NCBI RefSeq assembly: GCF_927798095.1
Contig: NZ_CAKMMF010000032.1
Span: forward strand, 1 to 64,000
Origin: Paenibacillus plantiphilus
Lineage (GTDB): Bacteria; Bacillota; Bacilli; Paenibacillales; Paenibacillaceae
Reading direction: 5' to 3'
Length of the DNA: 64,000 nt
The notes below the pieces were generated by a model. That model was not told where the DNA came from, searched no databases, and was given only the letters and a program-made list of their open reading frames with translations. The translations under genes were made by a program, and so were the position numbers. Below are positions 42,869 to 52,290 of this stretch, piece after piece (the stretch's first letter is position 1; every line of letters begins with the position of its first letter).

Positions 42869-44628
42869 GTGCCGTTCTCCTTTCTGTTCATAATCTCAAG
42901 TCTATAAAGACTAGAATAGGCCCCTCCTAGTTTAAGTAAATCCTCATGTGACCCTTGCTCAATAATTAATCCATTATCAATATAAATGATATGATCGACA
43001 TGCTTCAGGTTGCTGATGTTATGGCTTATTATAATTGAAGTTTTCTTCTGTGACAGATGTAATATTGTTCTCCAAATATGTTCGTCATTGGAGGGATCGA
43101 GAGACGATGTCGGTTCATCATATAAAAGAACAGCTGAGTTAGAAAGTATAGCTCTTGCAATACAAATTCGCTGCTTTTGGCCGCCTGAGAGAGTAGATCC
43201 CTCTTCTGCAACATGGGAATCATAACCACCTGTCAAAGTCTCTATAAAGTCATGTATATTGGCCAGCTTTGCAGCCTCTACGATCTCATCGTCCGATGCT
43301 TTTAAATTACCGTATCGAATGTTATCTTTTATCGTACCGGAAAAAAGTTCAGGATTCTGAGGAATATATGCGGCTTTTTTGCGGATCTCTTGGGTTGACA
43401 TTTTACTAAGAGGCTTACCATTCATGTGGATTTCTCCATTTGACGGTTCATATAGGCGTAATAACAGTTTTAAGATGGTACTTTTTCCACTACCGCTTGG
43501 ACCTACTAATGCTACGAAGGAGCCAGAGTCAATGATGAGGTTCAAACCGGAGAGAATCGGTATATCATGGTGCTGAAAAGAAACGTTATGAAATTCAATT
43601 CGATCGAGAGCCTCATCATCACTATTTGCCAGAATAGCTTCCTCATCATCCTCTTTGATAGAAGTATTAAGTATGCTTTCCAATCTAACTAGATCAGATA
43701 TAGCTTTCTGAAGATCAAACCAGATGGAGGATAAATTAGCAAGGGGTAGTATCGTGTTCAAGAAAGCGATTGAAAATACGATTAGAGAGCCTATATCTAT
43801 TGATTGATTGTATGCGAGCAAGCCGCCGTAACCAAATATAAACAATAATCCTATAATTTTTACAATCGTAGAAATACGCGCATTGATACTTTGAAATATT
43901 AGAATCCGTTTTGTAATTTTTAATCTGTTTTCCAAAATTTTATTGAATTTATTTTCCAGAACTGTATTCATTGCATGCGTTTGAATGATTTCGGTATTTT
44001 CAAATGATTCTTGTGAAAAACTGACTAAACGTGAATCATACTCTTGTTTTTTATCGTAGGAAAGTCGTACCTGCTTAGAAACAATCAATTTAGCGAATAA
44101 TGGAAAAACAAACCCTATTACAATACTACCTAAGGTTAATTCCATATTAATGAAAGATAAATAAATTGCTATAAATAATACAGACAAAATATTGTTGAAA
44201 AATTCGAATGATTTGTTGTTAAATGTAGTCTGTGCGGATTCAGTAAGATCAAGAGTTCGATATGCAACATCACCAGTTTGCAGGTCTTGAGGGGAATGGA
44301 TTTTTGAATGAAGTATGTGATTTACTACTATTTCTTGAAGATTCAGTACGGTCAAATTATTTAGCTTCTGTTTTACGAAAATAAAAAAATACTGAATAAC
44401 GAACTGAAGAATAAAGACAGAGAACAGGATGAAAGCCCCTCTTATTAAAAGTTGTTCCCTTTTTATATTGGCCCCGTTTACTAATTGTTTAAGACCTTCT
44501 GAATAACAGACTCCCAGAATAGAAGATATAATGACCATTAAAATTAAAATAAAGTACAGATACTTAAACTTGCTATTCCACTTAAAAAGCATGGCTATAT
44601 ATTTAAAAGAAGTTGCTTTATCTTTCAT
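42865..44628 (-). CDS. ABC exporter, ATPase-permease fusion, first subunit
   Basis: This 587-residue half-transporter has about six membrane helices (residues 15-305) and an ATPase domain with Walker A GPSGSGKST, Q-loop YIPQNPELFSG, signature LSGGQKQRICIA, Walker B LLYDEPTSSLD and H-loop IISHN. Both catalytic glutamate and signature motif are intact in each subunit. ATG at 44628 follows AAGGAGATTTC; the frame opening at 44643 is upstream of that site. It is coupled to the second subunit. The AT-rich pair has no adjacent peptide or regulator that I can see. Confidence 0.85.
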   Translation of the reverse strand: MKDKATSFKYIAMLFKWNSKFKYLYFILILMVIISSILGVCYSEGLKQLVNGANIKREQLLIRGAFILFSVFILQFVIQYFFIFVKQKLNNLTVLNLQEIVVNHILHSKIHSPQDLQTGDVAYRTLDLTESAQTTFNNKSFEFFNNILSVLFIAIYLSFINMELTLGSIVIGFVFPLFAKLIVSKQVRLSYDKKQEYDSRLVSFSQESFENTEIIQTHAMNTVLENKFNKILENRLKITKRILIFQSINARISTIVKIIGLLFIFGYGGLLAYNQSIDIGSLIVFSIAFLNTILPLANLSSIWFDLQKAISDLVRLESILNTSIKEDDEEAILANSDDEALDRIEFHNVSFQHHDIPILSGLNLIIDSGSFVALVGPSGSGKSTILKLLLRLYEPSNGEIHMNGKPLSKMSTQEIRKKAAYIPQNPELFSGTIKDNIRYGNLKASDDEIVEAAKLANIHDFIETLTGGYDSHVAEEGSTLSGGQKQRICIARAILSNSAVLLYDEPTSSLDPSNDEHIWRTILHLSQKKTSIIISHNISNLKHVDHIIYIDNGLIIEQGSHEDLLKLGGAYSSLYRLEIMNRKENGT

Positions 44629-44871
44629 GAAATCTCCTTTCATTAGGCCTCAGGATGAAGCTAGCTTTCTCATTATTTCACATCTCGAACTTAATGTAAC
44701 ATTGATCATAACATATATGGAAGATTTTATTCATATAAAAGAATTAATTTAACTTATGTACCTTCATTTGATCGGTATGAATGTGAGAAGTATCGGAGGG
44801 TCACTCAGCGATATGCAGTTGGGAACAGGGGTATTAAACATTTTCAAACAAGGGGAGCTGGAAAAGAAAAG
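44629..44871. other. AT-rich intergenic region between exporter and YheC/D operon
   Basis: A 73-codon plus-strand frame (44531-44752) overlaps the exporter gene antisense and has no ribosome-binding site, so it is not called. The interval most likely holds the exporter promoter. Nothing else is recognised. Confidence 0.4.
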
Positions 44872-44889
44872 AGAGGGCGTTCGCCCTCT
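44862..44889 (-). terminator. Terminator of the YheC/YheD operon
   Basis: AGAGGGC-GAAC-GCCCTCT on the minus strand is followed by CTTTTCTTTTCC. It lies 42 bases after the last gene of the operon. Confidence 0.75.
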
Positions 44890-44930
44890 GAAATTCAGTT
44901 ATTTATTCTAGACGATAAGGAGGCACTTCA

Positions 44931-46100
44931 TTACATTCCGGGATTCTCTTCGTTTTGCGGCTCTGTAGAAGGCGCGGATACAGACACGGTCTTATCCTTG
45001 CGCTGCTTCTTCTCGTTGTAAAGCCAGACAGCATACTCCAGCGGTTTAACAATTGCGCGTTTGTAGGTTTCCCGTTCGCCGGCTTTCATGAACACCTCGC
45101 GAGCCGGCTTTGGGTTAACCTCAAGAAGCCAGATGTGTCCCCTGCGATCTATGGCGAGATCCAGTGCCAGCTCACACAGCCGTCCATAGGATTGCTCCAG
45201 AAAAGCTGCCATTTCGATACTGACTTCTTCAGCTTCCGTCCTGACGGCCTGCACGATTTCGTCATCCTTAATCCACTTCTCAAGAAGCGAATGCATCGTT
45301 ACCGCTTGACCGCCGCCATGAAGATTGGACGTAATACTCCCGGATGAGCCGATTCGGCCTGCGCAGCCGGTCACTTCCCAGACGCCCTCGCCATTCTTCT
45401 GTACGAGCATGCGATAGTCATGCACGCGGCCATTGGGCAGCTTGAGCTGTATGCCCTGCTGGACCAAATAACGGTTGCCCTTCAAGTCCCATTCCGCCAA
45501 TCGTCCATGAAGAGCGGATAGTTGAACCCGCTGGGGGCTAATAATACGGCGGGACTGGTCGCGGCCTTGAATGAGATAGCTGCCGTCGCGCTGCTTCTCG
45601 ATACGCAGAATACCCCGACCGCCAGTACCATTAATGGGCTTCAGGTAGACAAGAGGGTACTTGCGGATCATCTCTGTCAGATCATTCTGACCCTCATACA
45701 TCCTTGTCTGGGGCAGGTGGGCTCGAAATCGCATATCCTTGCTCATCGTGCGGTAGACGATCCACTTATTGCGCAGAACCCGGTTAAGAAAGGTCAGATG
45801 GCCGTATTGCTTGCGGAATTTCCCTAGCTGCTCGAATCTGTGACTGCGCTGAATTCGGCATCGATCGAAGATCATATGGGGAAAGGAGCGCCATTTGCGG
45901 GTCCAGGTATGTGAGCTTGGATTGTAGATGAGCGCATTGATTTTATTTTGTTTATAATTAACATCCTGCGGGGTGAAAACAAAAACATCCAATCCAAGCT
46001 TTCGCCCGGCAGTCGTCATCTTCTGATAGATTGGCTTCTCTTCAAGCAATCCATTGTCATTGAGATAGAGCGTTAGAATGCCGAGCACGGGCTGGCCCAT
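44931..46100 (-). CDS. YheC/YheD-family ATP-grasp protein
   Basis: This 389-residue protein belongs to the YheC/YheD endospore coat-associated family, an ATP-grasp fold: YLKPINGTGGRGILRIEKQ (nucleotide loop), YLVQQGIQLKLPNGRVHDYRMLVQKN, TSNLHGGGQ, and the metal-binding end LLEVNPKPAREVF. The N-terminus VLGILTLYLNDNG is typical. It lacks the extra beta-rich N-terminal domain of the longer paralogues. It is the last gene of the minus-strand operon, with a polar tail. ATP-grasp chemistry is predicted; the substrate and coat role are not established. Confidence 0.85.
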   Translation of the reverse strand: MGQPVLGILTLYLNDNGLLEEKPIYQKMTTAGRKLGLDVFVFTPQDVNYKQNKINALIYNPSSHTWTRKWRSFPHMIFDRCRIQRSHRFEQLGKFRKQYGHLTFLNRVLRNKWIVYRTMSKDMRFRAHLPQTRMYEGQNDLTEMIRKYPLVYLKPINGTGGRGILRIEKQRDGSYLIQGRDQSRRIISPQRVQLSALHGRLAEWDLKGNRYLVQQGIQLKLPNGRVHDYRMLVQKNGEGVWEVTGCAGRIGSSGSITSNLHGGGQAVTMHSLLEKWIKDDEIVQAVRTEAEEVSIEMAAFLEQSYGRLCELALDLAIDRRGHIWLLEVNPKPAREVFMKAGERETYKRAIVKPLEYAVWLYNEKKQRKDKTVSVSAPSTEPQNEENPGM

Positions 46101-46205
46101 GCGAATACCTCCTCAAAATATTCTGCGCCTCATCTGAGAAGCGAAGCGTCAGCAGGAGCAGAGGGCTGCATCGCAAGCCTGCCATGCTGTTCCATGCGAG
46201 ACTTT

Positions 46206-46694
46206 CTATAGCAGCGGGCAGCTTTCCTCTCCGCTTTGAAACCGCAGCGTAGGCTTTCCTGTGGGACCTTGCTCCAGGCTGACTGCTTTCATGCCTGCGC
46301 GAAAGCACATTCCCATGCTTGCCGGATTATCGGTGGCGACGCTGCAGGTGAGCATATTGCAGCGGCTTTGCAGCTTCCGCAGAAGCTCGCTTCCGATGCC
46401 AAGACCGCGGGAATGCGGGCGGACGACAACCAGACAGGCATGCTCCCCCGCGCTTAACGAGAAGGCGAATCCAGCCAGCTTCCCTTCAAGGAGCGCAATT
46501 GCAACCACGGCAGGGGCAGCATCTTTGGCTGCGGTTGAATCAAATGCAGCCTCATGTAAATGGAAGGGCTCCAGCTCATTCAATGCACGGAGGCCCGCGG
46601 CAGTCAGGCGGGAGTCACCGTAACGTCTGGCGAATGCAAGGAGCTTCTTCTTGACGGCGGGCCATTGCGCTGCATTAAGAAGCATCACTTCCAT
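46206..46694 (-). CDS. GNAT-family N-acetyltransferase
   Basis: This 162-residue protein has the GNAT fold: beta strand LAGFAFSLSAGEHACLVVVRPHSRGLGIGSELLRKL contains the acetyl-CoA pyrophosphate loop RGLGIGS, followed by ATDNPASMGMCFRAGMK. It sits between two YheC/YheD genes on the same strand, 15 bases after the upstream one, so it is part of their operon. It may acetylate an intermediate or product of the ATP-grasp enzymes, or be independent. The substrate is unknown. Confidence 0.8.
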   Translation of the reverse strand: MEVMLLNAAQWPAVKKKLLAFARRYGDSRLTAAGLRALNELEPFHLHEAAFDSTAAKDAAPAVVAIALLEGKLAGFAFSLSAGEHACLVVVRPHSRGLGIGSELLRKLQSRCNMLTCSVATDNPASMGMCFRAGMKAVSLEQGPTGKPTLRFQSGEESCPLL

Positions 46695-46709
46695 CCTTGA
46701 ATCCTCCTC

Positions 46710-47849
46710 TTATTTGCTCTTCATTTTCACCACGAATCTGCCATATTGAAAAATACGCTCCAAGGATCGCTTCCGAATATCGGGCTCGTCGAATTTCATC
46801 GGTTTGGCGTTTGCTTCGAAAAACCAGATGTTCCCATCCGAATCGACGCCGAGATCCATGGACATCTCTACTAAGCTTTGACCTGATCCCCGTTCGATTT
46901 GCTTAGCGATGAGAAGGGAGGTGCTGCGCGCTTTTACTAGAAGCTTACGCGCCTCTTCTTGACCAAATGCACTGACAAGCAGCCGTTCCGGATCATCAAT
47001 GCTCCCGCCCCGAGGCACATGAGTCGTAATGCTGAGCGTACCGGCTAACCTGGCTCCAATGCCGGATATGTCCCATTGACCTCGTTGATTCTTCTGTACA
47101 AGAGCCCGAAGATCGAAGCATCTCTCATTGAATGAAGCGAGCTGAATGCCCTGTTGCGCAATATATCTTTCTCCGGTGCTTTCCTTCTTAATCCGATTCC
47201 AGAGCTTCGTAATCGATCCGCAGTTGTAGGTAATGCTCTTCTTATCCGCTTGAATCTTAAGCTTGTAGGGAAACTGCTTCTCCGGCTGCAGCCGAAGGGT
47301 CATGATGCCTTTTCCGGCTTTGCCGCTTATCGGCTTCAAGTATAGGAAATTATGTTTAATCATCATTTTTCCTAGTCCTTGTCTGGATACCATGCGCCTC
47401 GTTGTTGGGATGAATGGCCTCGTTACTCTGGATTGCCGAAGCCATTTGAACAGACTCCATTTGTTGAAGAAAGAGGGATTGAACAGCGTTACCCGGGGAT
47501 TATGGAGGCAGGCGCGAATCTTGCGCCTTACCCCGGGAAGCAGTTCATCCTCACGCAGCGGTATACGGTTGTAAATGAGGTCTGGAAAAGGGAACTTCTG
47601 CAGCTGCCAGCTTTCGGTTGCGTGGTCATAGTTGAAGCCGTTCAATTGATTTCCCGACAGCTTCAGATGTTTCACTGTCAGCACATAGACGATAAAGCCA
47701 TGCTCGCGGCCGGTAAGAATCAGATCGGAGAAATTGGTGCGGTTGCCGCGGAATAGTTGAGCATCATCCTCAATGGTCAGGATGGCCAGAACTGGCTTCT
47801 TGCTCTGGATTTCACCAATTGCCGTTTCATCCTGGACTTCACATTCCAT
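46710..47849 (-). CDS. YheC/YheD-family ATP-grasp protein
   Basis: This 379-residue member shows VLAILTIEDDAQLFRG at the start, LYLKPISGKAGKGIMTL (nucleotide loop), ERYIAQQGIQLASFNERCFDLRALVQKN, and the C-terminal WFFEANAKPMKFDEPD. Its ATG comes directly after the stop of the upstream paralogue (47850), so translation is coupled. The protein diverges considerably from its neighbours, which suggests old duplication with distinct substrates instead of recent amplification. Confidence 0.85.
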   Translation of the reverse strand: MECEVQDETAIGEIQSKKPVLAILTIEDDAQLFRGNRTNFSDLILTGREHGFIVYVLTVKHLKLSGNQLNGFNYDHATESWQLQKFPFPDLIYNRIPLREDELLPGVRRKIRACLHNPRVTLFNPSFFNKWSLFKWLRQSRVTRPFIPTTRRMVSRQGLGKMMIKHNFLYLKPISGKAGKGIMTLRLQPEKQFPYKLKIQADKKSITYNCGSITKLWNRIKKESTGERYIAQQGIQLASFNERCFDLRALVQKNQRGQWDISGIGARLAGTLSITTHVPRGGSIDDPERLLVSAFGQEEARKLLVKARSTSLLIAKQIERGSGQSLVEMSMDLGVDSDGNIWFFEANAKPMKFDEPDIRKRSLERIFQYGRFVVKMKSK

Positions 47850-49223
47850 CTAACTGTCCCCCCCGTGGAACCTGCTCAGATACATGCAGTGATCCAGGAT
47901 GTGGGAGAGTGAATCACGGCCTTGTGATCGCAGGGCAGGATGACTGAATATAGAGCGTCCGGGCTTGGCGTTCGCTTCGAACATCCAAACCTCGCCGTCC
48001 TTATCGATACCGATGTCAAGCCCAAGCTCGCCAAGCGTATGGGGGAAGTTGCGCTCAATGGCTTCCGAGAGCTTAATTGAAACCTCCTTCGCTTTAATAA
48101 GCATCTCGTCAGCGCGGTCGCCGAACGTTCTGCCAAGCGCCTGATCGGGCGTAAGCAGCGATCCGCCGTTCTTGATGTGGGTTGTGACGCTGCCTCTGCC
48201 AGCTTTTTTGGCGCCGATCCCTACAGGGACCCATTCATTGCTTCCGTTCTTATGCATATGAAATCGGAAGTCGATCGGACATCCGTCAATTTCGATGAGA
48301 CGTACTCCTTGCTGGCTGACATAGCGGCCAAGAGTGCTGCCGTGTCTGGCTTGAAGCATGCGCATGAGACTGTTGAAGTTGGTGAAGCGGAGCAGCACGT
48401 TCGTATTGCCGCGACGATAACGGGCAAAGTATCCCCGCTTGGGGTGATAGGTTAGCCGGTAAATACCGATGCCAAGGCTGCCGGCAGACGGCTTGTAATA
48501 AATAAACTGATGCTTCTCCAGCATTTCTTTAATCTTCTCAGGCTTAGGATTGTTCACGGATTCGGGTAGAAATTGCAGTGCCTCAACGTCCTGATCCAGC
48601 AATTTGTACACATCTGATTTATTGAAGAAGCTCCAGTTGAAAAAAGGAATTTGCTTGCGGATAAACCGCTCGCGAAGAGACATGATCGTTGCCGTTGTCT
48701 CCGCTCTCCTGCTCGGAAGCCGGTTGTAGACAACATCTGGCAGCGGCACGACCTTGCGATACCACCCGCTCTGACCGTTCAGGAAATAGCCGTTGATCGT
48801 TTCCTGCTGCCAGTTAATATCGCGCGGAGTAAATGCAAACAGGTAAGCTTTGCGCTCGCCTGTGCGTAGCAGCTGCCGGATATATCCCGTTCTGTTGCCG
48901 AACGGCTGACCGGAGGAACGGTCGCCAGAATCTGTCAGTACACCGATCAGCGGACCGATCTGCACTTCGTTGTCCTCTGCTTTCAGCAGCGAGATGCTGC
49001 CCGTCTTGGGCACTCTTATAGACTGTCTGATGCCAGCGGATAGATAGAGGTGGTTTCCTTGGCGCTGGATGGGTTTCACATTGGCGATGATGGTTTCCTT
49101 GCCTAGCTTCAAATGAACCGTTTTTTTGCCGGACAGCTTGAGCGACTTGAGGAGCGAACCCGACAAGTAGACGATCTTTTCGCTGGCTGGTGAGAAATGT
49201 ATATGGCATGATGTCAAACTCAT
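47850..49223 (-). CDS. YheC/YheD-family ATP-grasp protein, long form
   Basis: This 457-residue member has an extra N-terminal domain of about 90 residues, beta-rich (KIVYLSGSLLKSLKLSGKKTVHLKLGKETI), before the common start IGPLIGVLTDSGDRSSG. The ATP-grasp part shows YYKPSAGSLGIGIYRLTY, RYVSQQGVRLIEIDGCPIDFRFHMHKNG, TTHIKNGG and MFEANAKPGRSIF. Its start overlaps the stop of the 49220 gene by 4 bases (ATGA). The extra domain is shared with the paralogue at 50535. Confidence 0.85.
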   Translation of the reverse strand: MSLTSCHIHFSPASEKIVYLSGSLLKSLKLSGKKTVHLKLGKETIIANVKPIQRQGNHLYLSAGIRQSIRVPKTGSISLLKAEDNEVQIGPLIGVLTDSGDRSSGQPFGNRTGYIRQLLRTGERKAYLFAFTPRDINWQQETINGYFLNGQSGWYRKVVPLPDVVYNRLPSRRAETTATIMSLRERFIRKQIPFFNWSFFNKSDVYKLLDQDVEALQFLPESVNNPKPEKIKEMLEKHQFIYYKPSAGSLGIGIYRLTYHPKRGYFARYRRGNTNVLLRFTNFNSLMRMLQARHGSTLGRYVSQQGVRLIEIDGCPIDFRFHMHKNGSNEWVPVGIGAKKAGRGSVTTHIKNGGSLLTPDQALGRTFGDRADEMLIKAKEVSIKLSEAIERNFPHTLGELGLDIGIDKDGEVWMFEANAKPGRSIFSHPALRSQGRDSLSHILDHCMYLSRFHGGDS

Positions 49224-50470
49224 GGATGAACCTCCTGGACGTATTTCCTTTGGAATCGGTCAACAGCAGCATCGTCGTGGTGATGGACAAGGTTCTGAAC
49301 TTGAACGAAGGGATACCTGCGAGTAATAATCAGCTTGGCGTAACGCAGCGGCCGCTCAACAGCAAGTTTTGCAAGGTCCCGGTCGGCTGCGAAGGATGAT
49401 CGCCCAGGTTTAGCATTAGCCTCAAGCAGCCATAAGCGTCCGTCAGGCTCAATGCCAAAGTCGAGCCCCAGCTCAGCGAAACGGCCGAATCGGCTTTCCA
49501 GGCAAAGGGCTGCATGCTCGCTTATCCGACGTATGCGTCGGAGCAGACTAGCTGCTTTATCCGGGCCGAAGCGCTCTTCCAGTGCATCCTCCGCATGTCG
49601 TGCAGCCCCGCCGCCGTGCAGGTTGGCGGTTATGCCACCGGCAATGCCTTCACGCAGGGCGGAGCCTGTCAGCGACCAGCGGCCGTGTTCATCCTTCTGA
49701 ATGAGCGCTCGAATATCATAAGGCTTCCCATCCTGATCGACCAGACGCAGATAAGGCTGGACAATATAAGAGGAGGAGCCGATAAACCGCTTGAGGACGA
49801 GAAGTGCTTGGGCGCTTGCAGAATCATCGGTATCGGTAGGGGCGGAATTGCGTAGGAGCTTGCAAGAAATGGGCTTATTGCGGCGATTCCGCCCATCGAG
49901 CTCCCATCCCTTCGGCGTCTGCAGCAGCCGGATTGCGCCTCTGCCTTGCATGCCGGCGGATGGCTTGAGAAACAACCCTTGCAGGTAATCGGACATGAAA
50001 TGAGCGAGTGTATGAATCCCTTCAAAGCGGTACGTCGGGGGCAAATATGGCCGCAGCTTATCATCCTGTCGCATTGCGGAATAGACCTCCCATTTGCCAG
50101 GGAGCTCTCCGTTCAACAGGATATACGGTTTGCGGCGCTGAAGTTGGGCCAGTATCAGGTTGTGTCGCTGCCTCTGCTCGGTGTTGCTGCACAATGATCG
50201 ATCATAGACGCAATGGGGATAGGGAATGCAGGTGGCCTTCCACTGGCCATTCTCTAACAGATAGCCCGTCATGCCTCTTGTGCTGGAGCCGAAGCATGAG
50301 GTGTCGAATACACAGACCAACAGTCCGAGCTTCTTCCCCGATTGGCAAAGATTTCGGCAGTAGGCATCCTCGGGCAGCATGATGGGGCCATTCGCTGCTT
50401 CTTCCATACGGCCTGCCCGCTCGCTAACCATAACGCCAACAGTCGGAACGACCCCCATTAATCGTGTCAT
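49220..50470 (-). CDS. YheC/YheD-family ATP-grasp protein
   Basis: This 416-residue member begins MTRLMGVVPTVGVMVSERAGR and lacks the long N-terminal domain. Motifs are FLKPSAGMQGRGAIRLLQ, SSYIVQPYLRLVDQDGKPYDIRALIQKD, TANLHGGGAARHAED and LLEANAKPGRSSFA. GGGAGG precedes its start, and it overlaps the next gene by ATGA. It is slightly more G+C-rich than the others. Role as for the family: ATP-grasp, coat-associated in B. subtilis, with unknown substrate. Confidence 0.85.
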   Translation of the reverse strand: MTRLMGVVPTVGVMVSERAGRMEEAANGPIMLPEDAYCRNLCQSGKKLGLLVCVFDTSCFGSSTRGMTGYLLENGQWKATCIPYPHCVYDRSLCSNTEQRQRHNLILAQLQRRKPYILLNGELPGKWEVYSAMRQDDKLRPYLPPTYRFEGIHTLAHFMSDYLQGLFLKPSAGMQGRGAIRLLQTPKGWELDGRNRRNKPISCKLLRNSAPTDTDDSASAQALLVLKRFIGSSSYIVQPYLRLVDQDGKPYDIRALIQKDEHGRWSLTGSALREGIAGGITANLHGGGAARHAEDALEERFGPDKAASLLRRIRRISEHAALCLESRFGRFAELGLDFGIEPDGRLWLLEANAKPGRSSFAADRDLAKLAVERPLRYAKLIITRRYPFVQVQNLVHHHDDAAVDRFQRKYVQEVHP

Positions 50471-50534
50471 GCTTCAACCTCCCTCTAGAATTACCTTTCA
50501 TTACATGACGATGGCAGAACGATCTTGCAAAGGT

Positions 50535-51902
50535 TCAAAAATCAGCCAAATGTCTGGCATAACGGATCATATTGCGGACAGACGGCCGAATCTTCTGATC
50601 CTGCAGAGGCGTATTGTCGTTCTTGGAGGGCTTGGAGTTCACTTCCAGCAGCCATACCCGGCCATTGGTGTCTAGCGCGAGATCGATTCCAAGCTCACCG
50701 AAATGAGCGGGGATATTCGTATCGATCCCTTTGGCAATTTCAAGAGCAGCGCGCTGCAATCGAGCAGAAGCATCCTGCCCCTGAGCGGCAGTTAAGCAAG
50801 ACTTCGCAACAGCCTCTCGAACCGTGCTGAGTGTCCCGCCGCGCGCAAGGTTGGATACGAAGTGATGACTGCCTGCTGTTCGGGCAACGATGGAGGTTAT
50901 CGTCCATTTGCCAGTTTCATTCTTTTGAACGAGGGCTCTGAAGTCAACCGGTCTGCCGTGAATATCGATCAGATGCAAGCCCTGTTGAATCTGATAACGG
51001 ACCGTCTTCATCTTGCCGGAGATGGAAGAGAACAGCTTGAGCAAGCTGGAGAATTGCTGCCTTCGCGTACCGCCGACTGTCGCATACATGGCTTGAAACG
51101 TCTCGCGATCAAGTCTGGAAATACGGATAATTCCTTTGCCGAGACTTCCGCGAACCGGCTTGAGGAAGACGACAGGATACCTGGAGCACATCGCCTTGAG
51201 CATCGTGTAATTCCGAAGCACATGAGATTCCGGCAAATATTTCACGATCGTCGAATCTTTATGAAGCGCCTCAAAAACCTCGGGTTTATCCAGAAACTTT
51301 TCATTGAATACAGCTGTGTTATGGCGGATTTTGACTTCTTTCATAAAATGCTGTACGTCGGGTTTGTTCTCTAATTTGCGTGTTGTAAGCCGATTATTGA
51401 CCACGTCGGGGGCAGGCACAGCCGTTTTGCGCCAGCCGTCCGAGTAGATCCAGCCTTCGATGCTGTTGTAATTGCCGACAATCTGGTTCGGTGTGAAGAA
51501 ATATACATGAGCGCCTTGTGCGGCACATGCATCGACGAGCTCCTTGCAGAACAATGTAATGGAGCCGAATGGCCGATTGGGCACGCTTGGATCGTCGCGG
51601 CTTACAAGCACCCCGATGAGAGGACCTAGCGCAAGCGTGGAGGTCGTGCTGCGATATTGAATACGCAACGACGTACTGACATAGATGCCCATTTTCCTAG
51701 CTAGACTTTGCCCGATGCGCAATCCGTCGAAGCGCTCCACCGGTATCACTTTGACGGGGTGTCTGAATGCGCCGAATTTAATCGTTATCGGCTGTCCATG
51801 AGGGATCATCCATTGTTTCAGATAAGCTTCGCCGAGCATGATCGCATCATCCGGCAAGACGCCGGAGCTGATCACCTGTACGGCGACTTTCGATTTCAGC
51901 AT
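50535..51902 (-). CDS. YheC/YheD-family ATP-grasp protein, long form, first of operon
   Basis: This 455-residue protein has an N-terminal beta-rich domain (residues 1-90) and ATP-grasp motifs FLKPVRGSLGKGIIRISRL, RYQIQQGLHLIDIHGRPVDFRALVQKN, VSNLARGGTLS and LLEVNSKPSKND. The frame opens at 51989, but ATG 51902 has AAGGAG at 8 bases and gives an N-terminus (MLKSKVAVQVISSG) comparable to its long paralogue. It is the promoter-proximal gene of the six-gene operon, with 388 bases before it that hold no large gene. Confidence 0.82.
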   Translation of the reverse strand: MLKSKVAVQVISSGVLPDDAIMLGEAYLKQWMIPHGQPITIKFGAFRHPVKVIPVERFDGLRIGQSLARKMGIYVSTSLRIQYRSTTSTLALGPLIGVLVSRDDPSVPNRPFGSITLFCKELVDACAAQGAHVYFFTPNQIVGNYNSIEGWIYSDGWRKTAVPAPDVVNNRLTTRKLENKPDVQHFMKEVKIRHNTAVFNEKFLDKPEVFEALHKDSTIVKYLPESHVLRNYTMLKAMCSRYPVVFLKPVRGSLGKGIIRISRLDRETFQAMYATVGGTRRQQFSSLLKLFSSISGKMKTVRYQIQQGLHLIDIHGRPVDFRALVQKNETGKWTITSIVARTAGSHHFVSNLARGGTLSTVREAVAKSCLTAAQGQDASARLQRAALEIAKGIDTNIPAHFGELGIDLALDTNGRVWLLEVNSKPSKNDNTPLQDQKIRPSVRNMIRYARHLADF

Positions 51903-52249
51903 CGCGGATCTCCTTCCAAGCTGGAGGATGACGACGTAAAGCGAGCGGTCTGTAAGTTTTACACGAATTAATTCATCATATGAGGACATCTATACCTTGG
52001 TGATTGGCCTTCCTTGCAGAATTCACAAAAGGAATGGGGGAATAGGCTGGAAAATCCGAGGTTTAGCAAAGGAATTCGAAAGGGGCTAAATAGCCGCAGA
52101 CGTTGACGGCGCTGCATTTGTGGAAGGGCTGCCCAGCATTGCTCCTCCTTAGCGGCGAGCGAGCATAAGGAGACAATATTTGGGCAGGAATCCAATCGTG
52201 CGGCATGCTATTGCGTTATGCGCATTGATTGTCCGCTATCATAGGAGAA
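51903..52249. other. Leader region of the YheC/YheD operon with a short ORF
   Basis: On the minus strand AAGGAGG (52144-52150) precedes an ATG at 52139 that encodes a 17-residue peptide, MLGSPSTNAAPSTSAAI, ending at 52086. Apart from this possible leader peptide there is no recognised gene or riboswitch, and no promoter stands out. A hairpin follows at 52250. Confidence 0.35.
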
Positions 52250-52283
52250 GCTGTCCGGTCATCAGTGATGAAGAACGGACAGC
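52250..52283 (-). terminator. Hairpin after sensor kinase 1
   Basis: GCTGTCCG (52250-52257) pairs with CGGACAGC (52276-52283), with an inner TCATCA-GTGATGA element. No T run follows. The same hairpin type appears behind kinases 2 and 4, so it seems to have been duplicated with the genes. Confidence 0.5.
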
Positions 52284-52290
52284 CTCCAGG

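Noticed and set aside
44531-44752. 73-codon plus-strand ORF at the exporter start
   Set aside because: Largely antisense to the exporter 5' end, with no ribosome-binding site.
48651-50830. Several long plus-strand ORFs antisense to the YheC/D genes
   Set aside because: They mirror the coding pattern of the YheC/D genes, with no ribosome-binding sites or family motifs.
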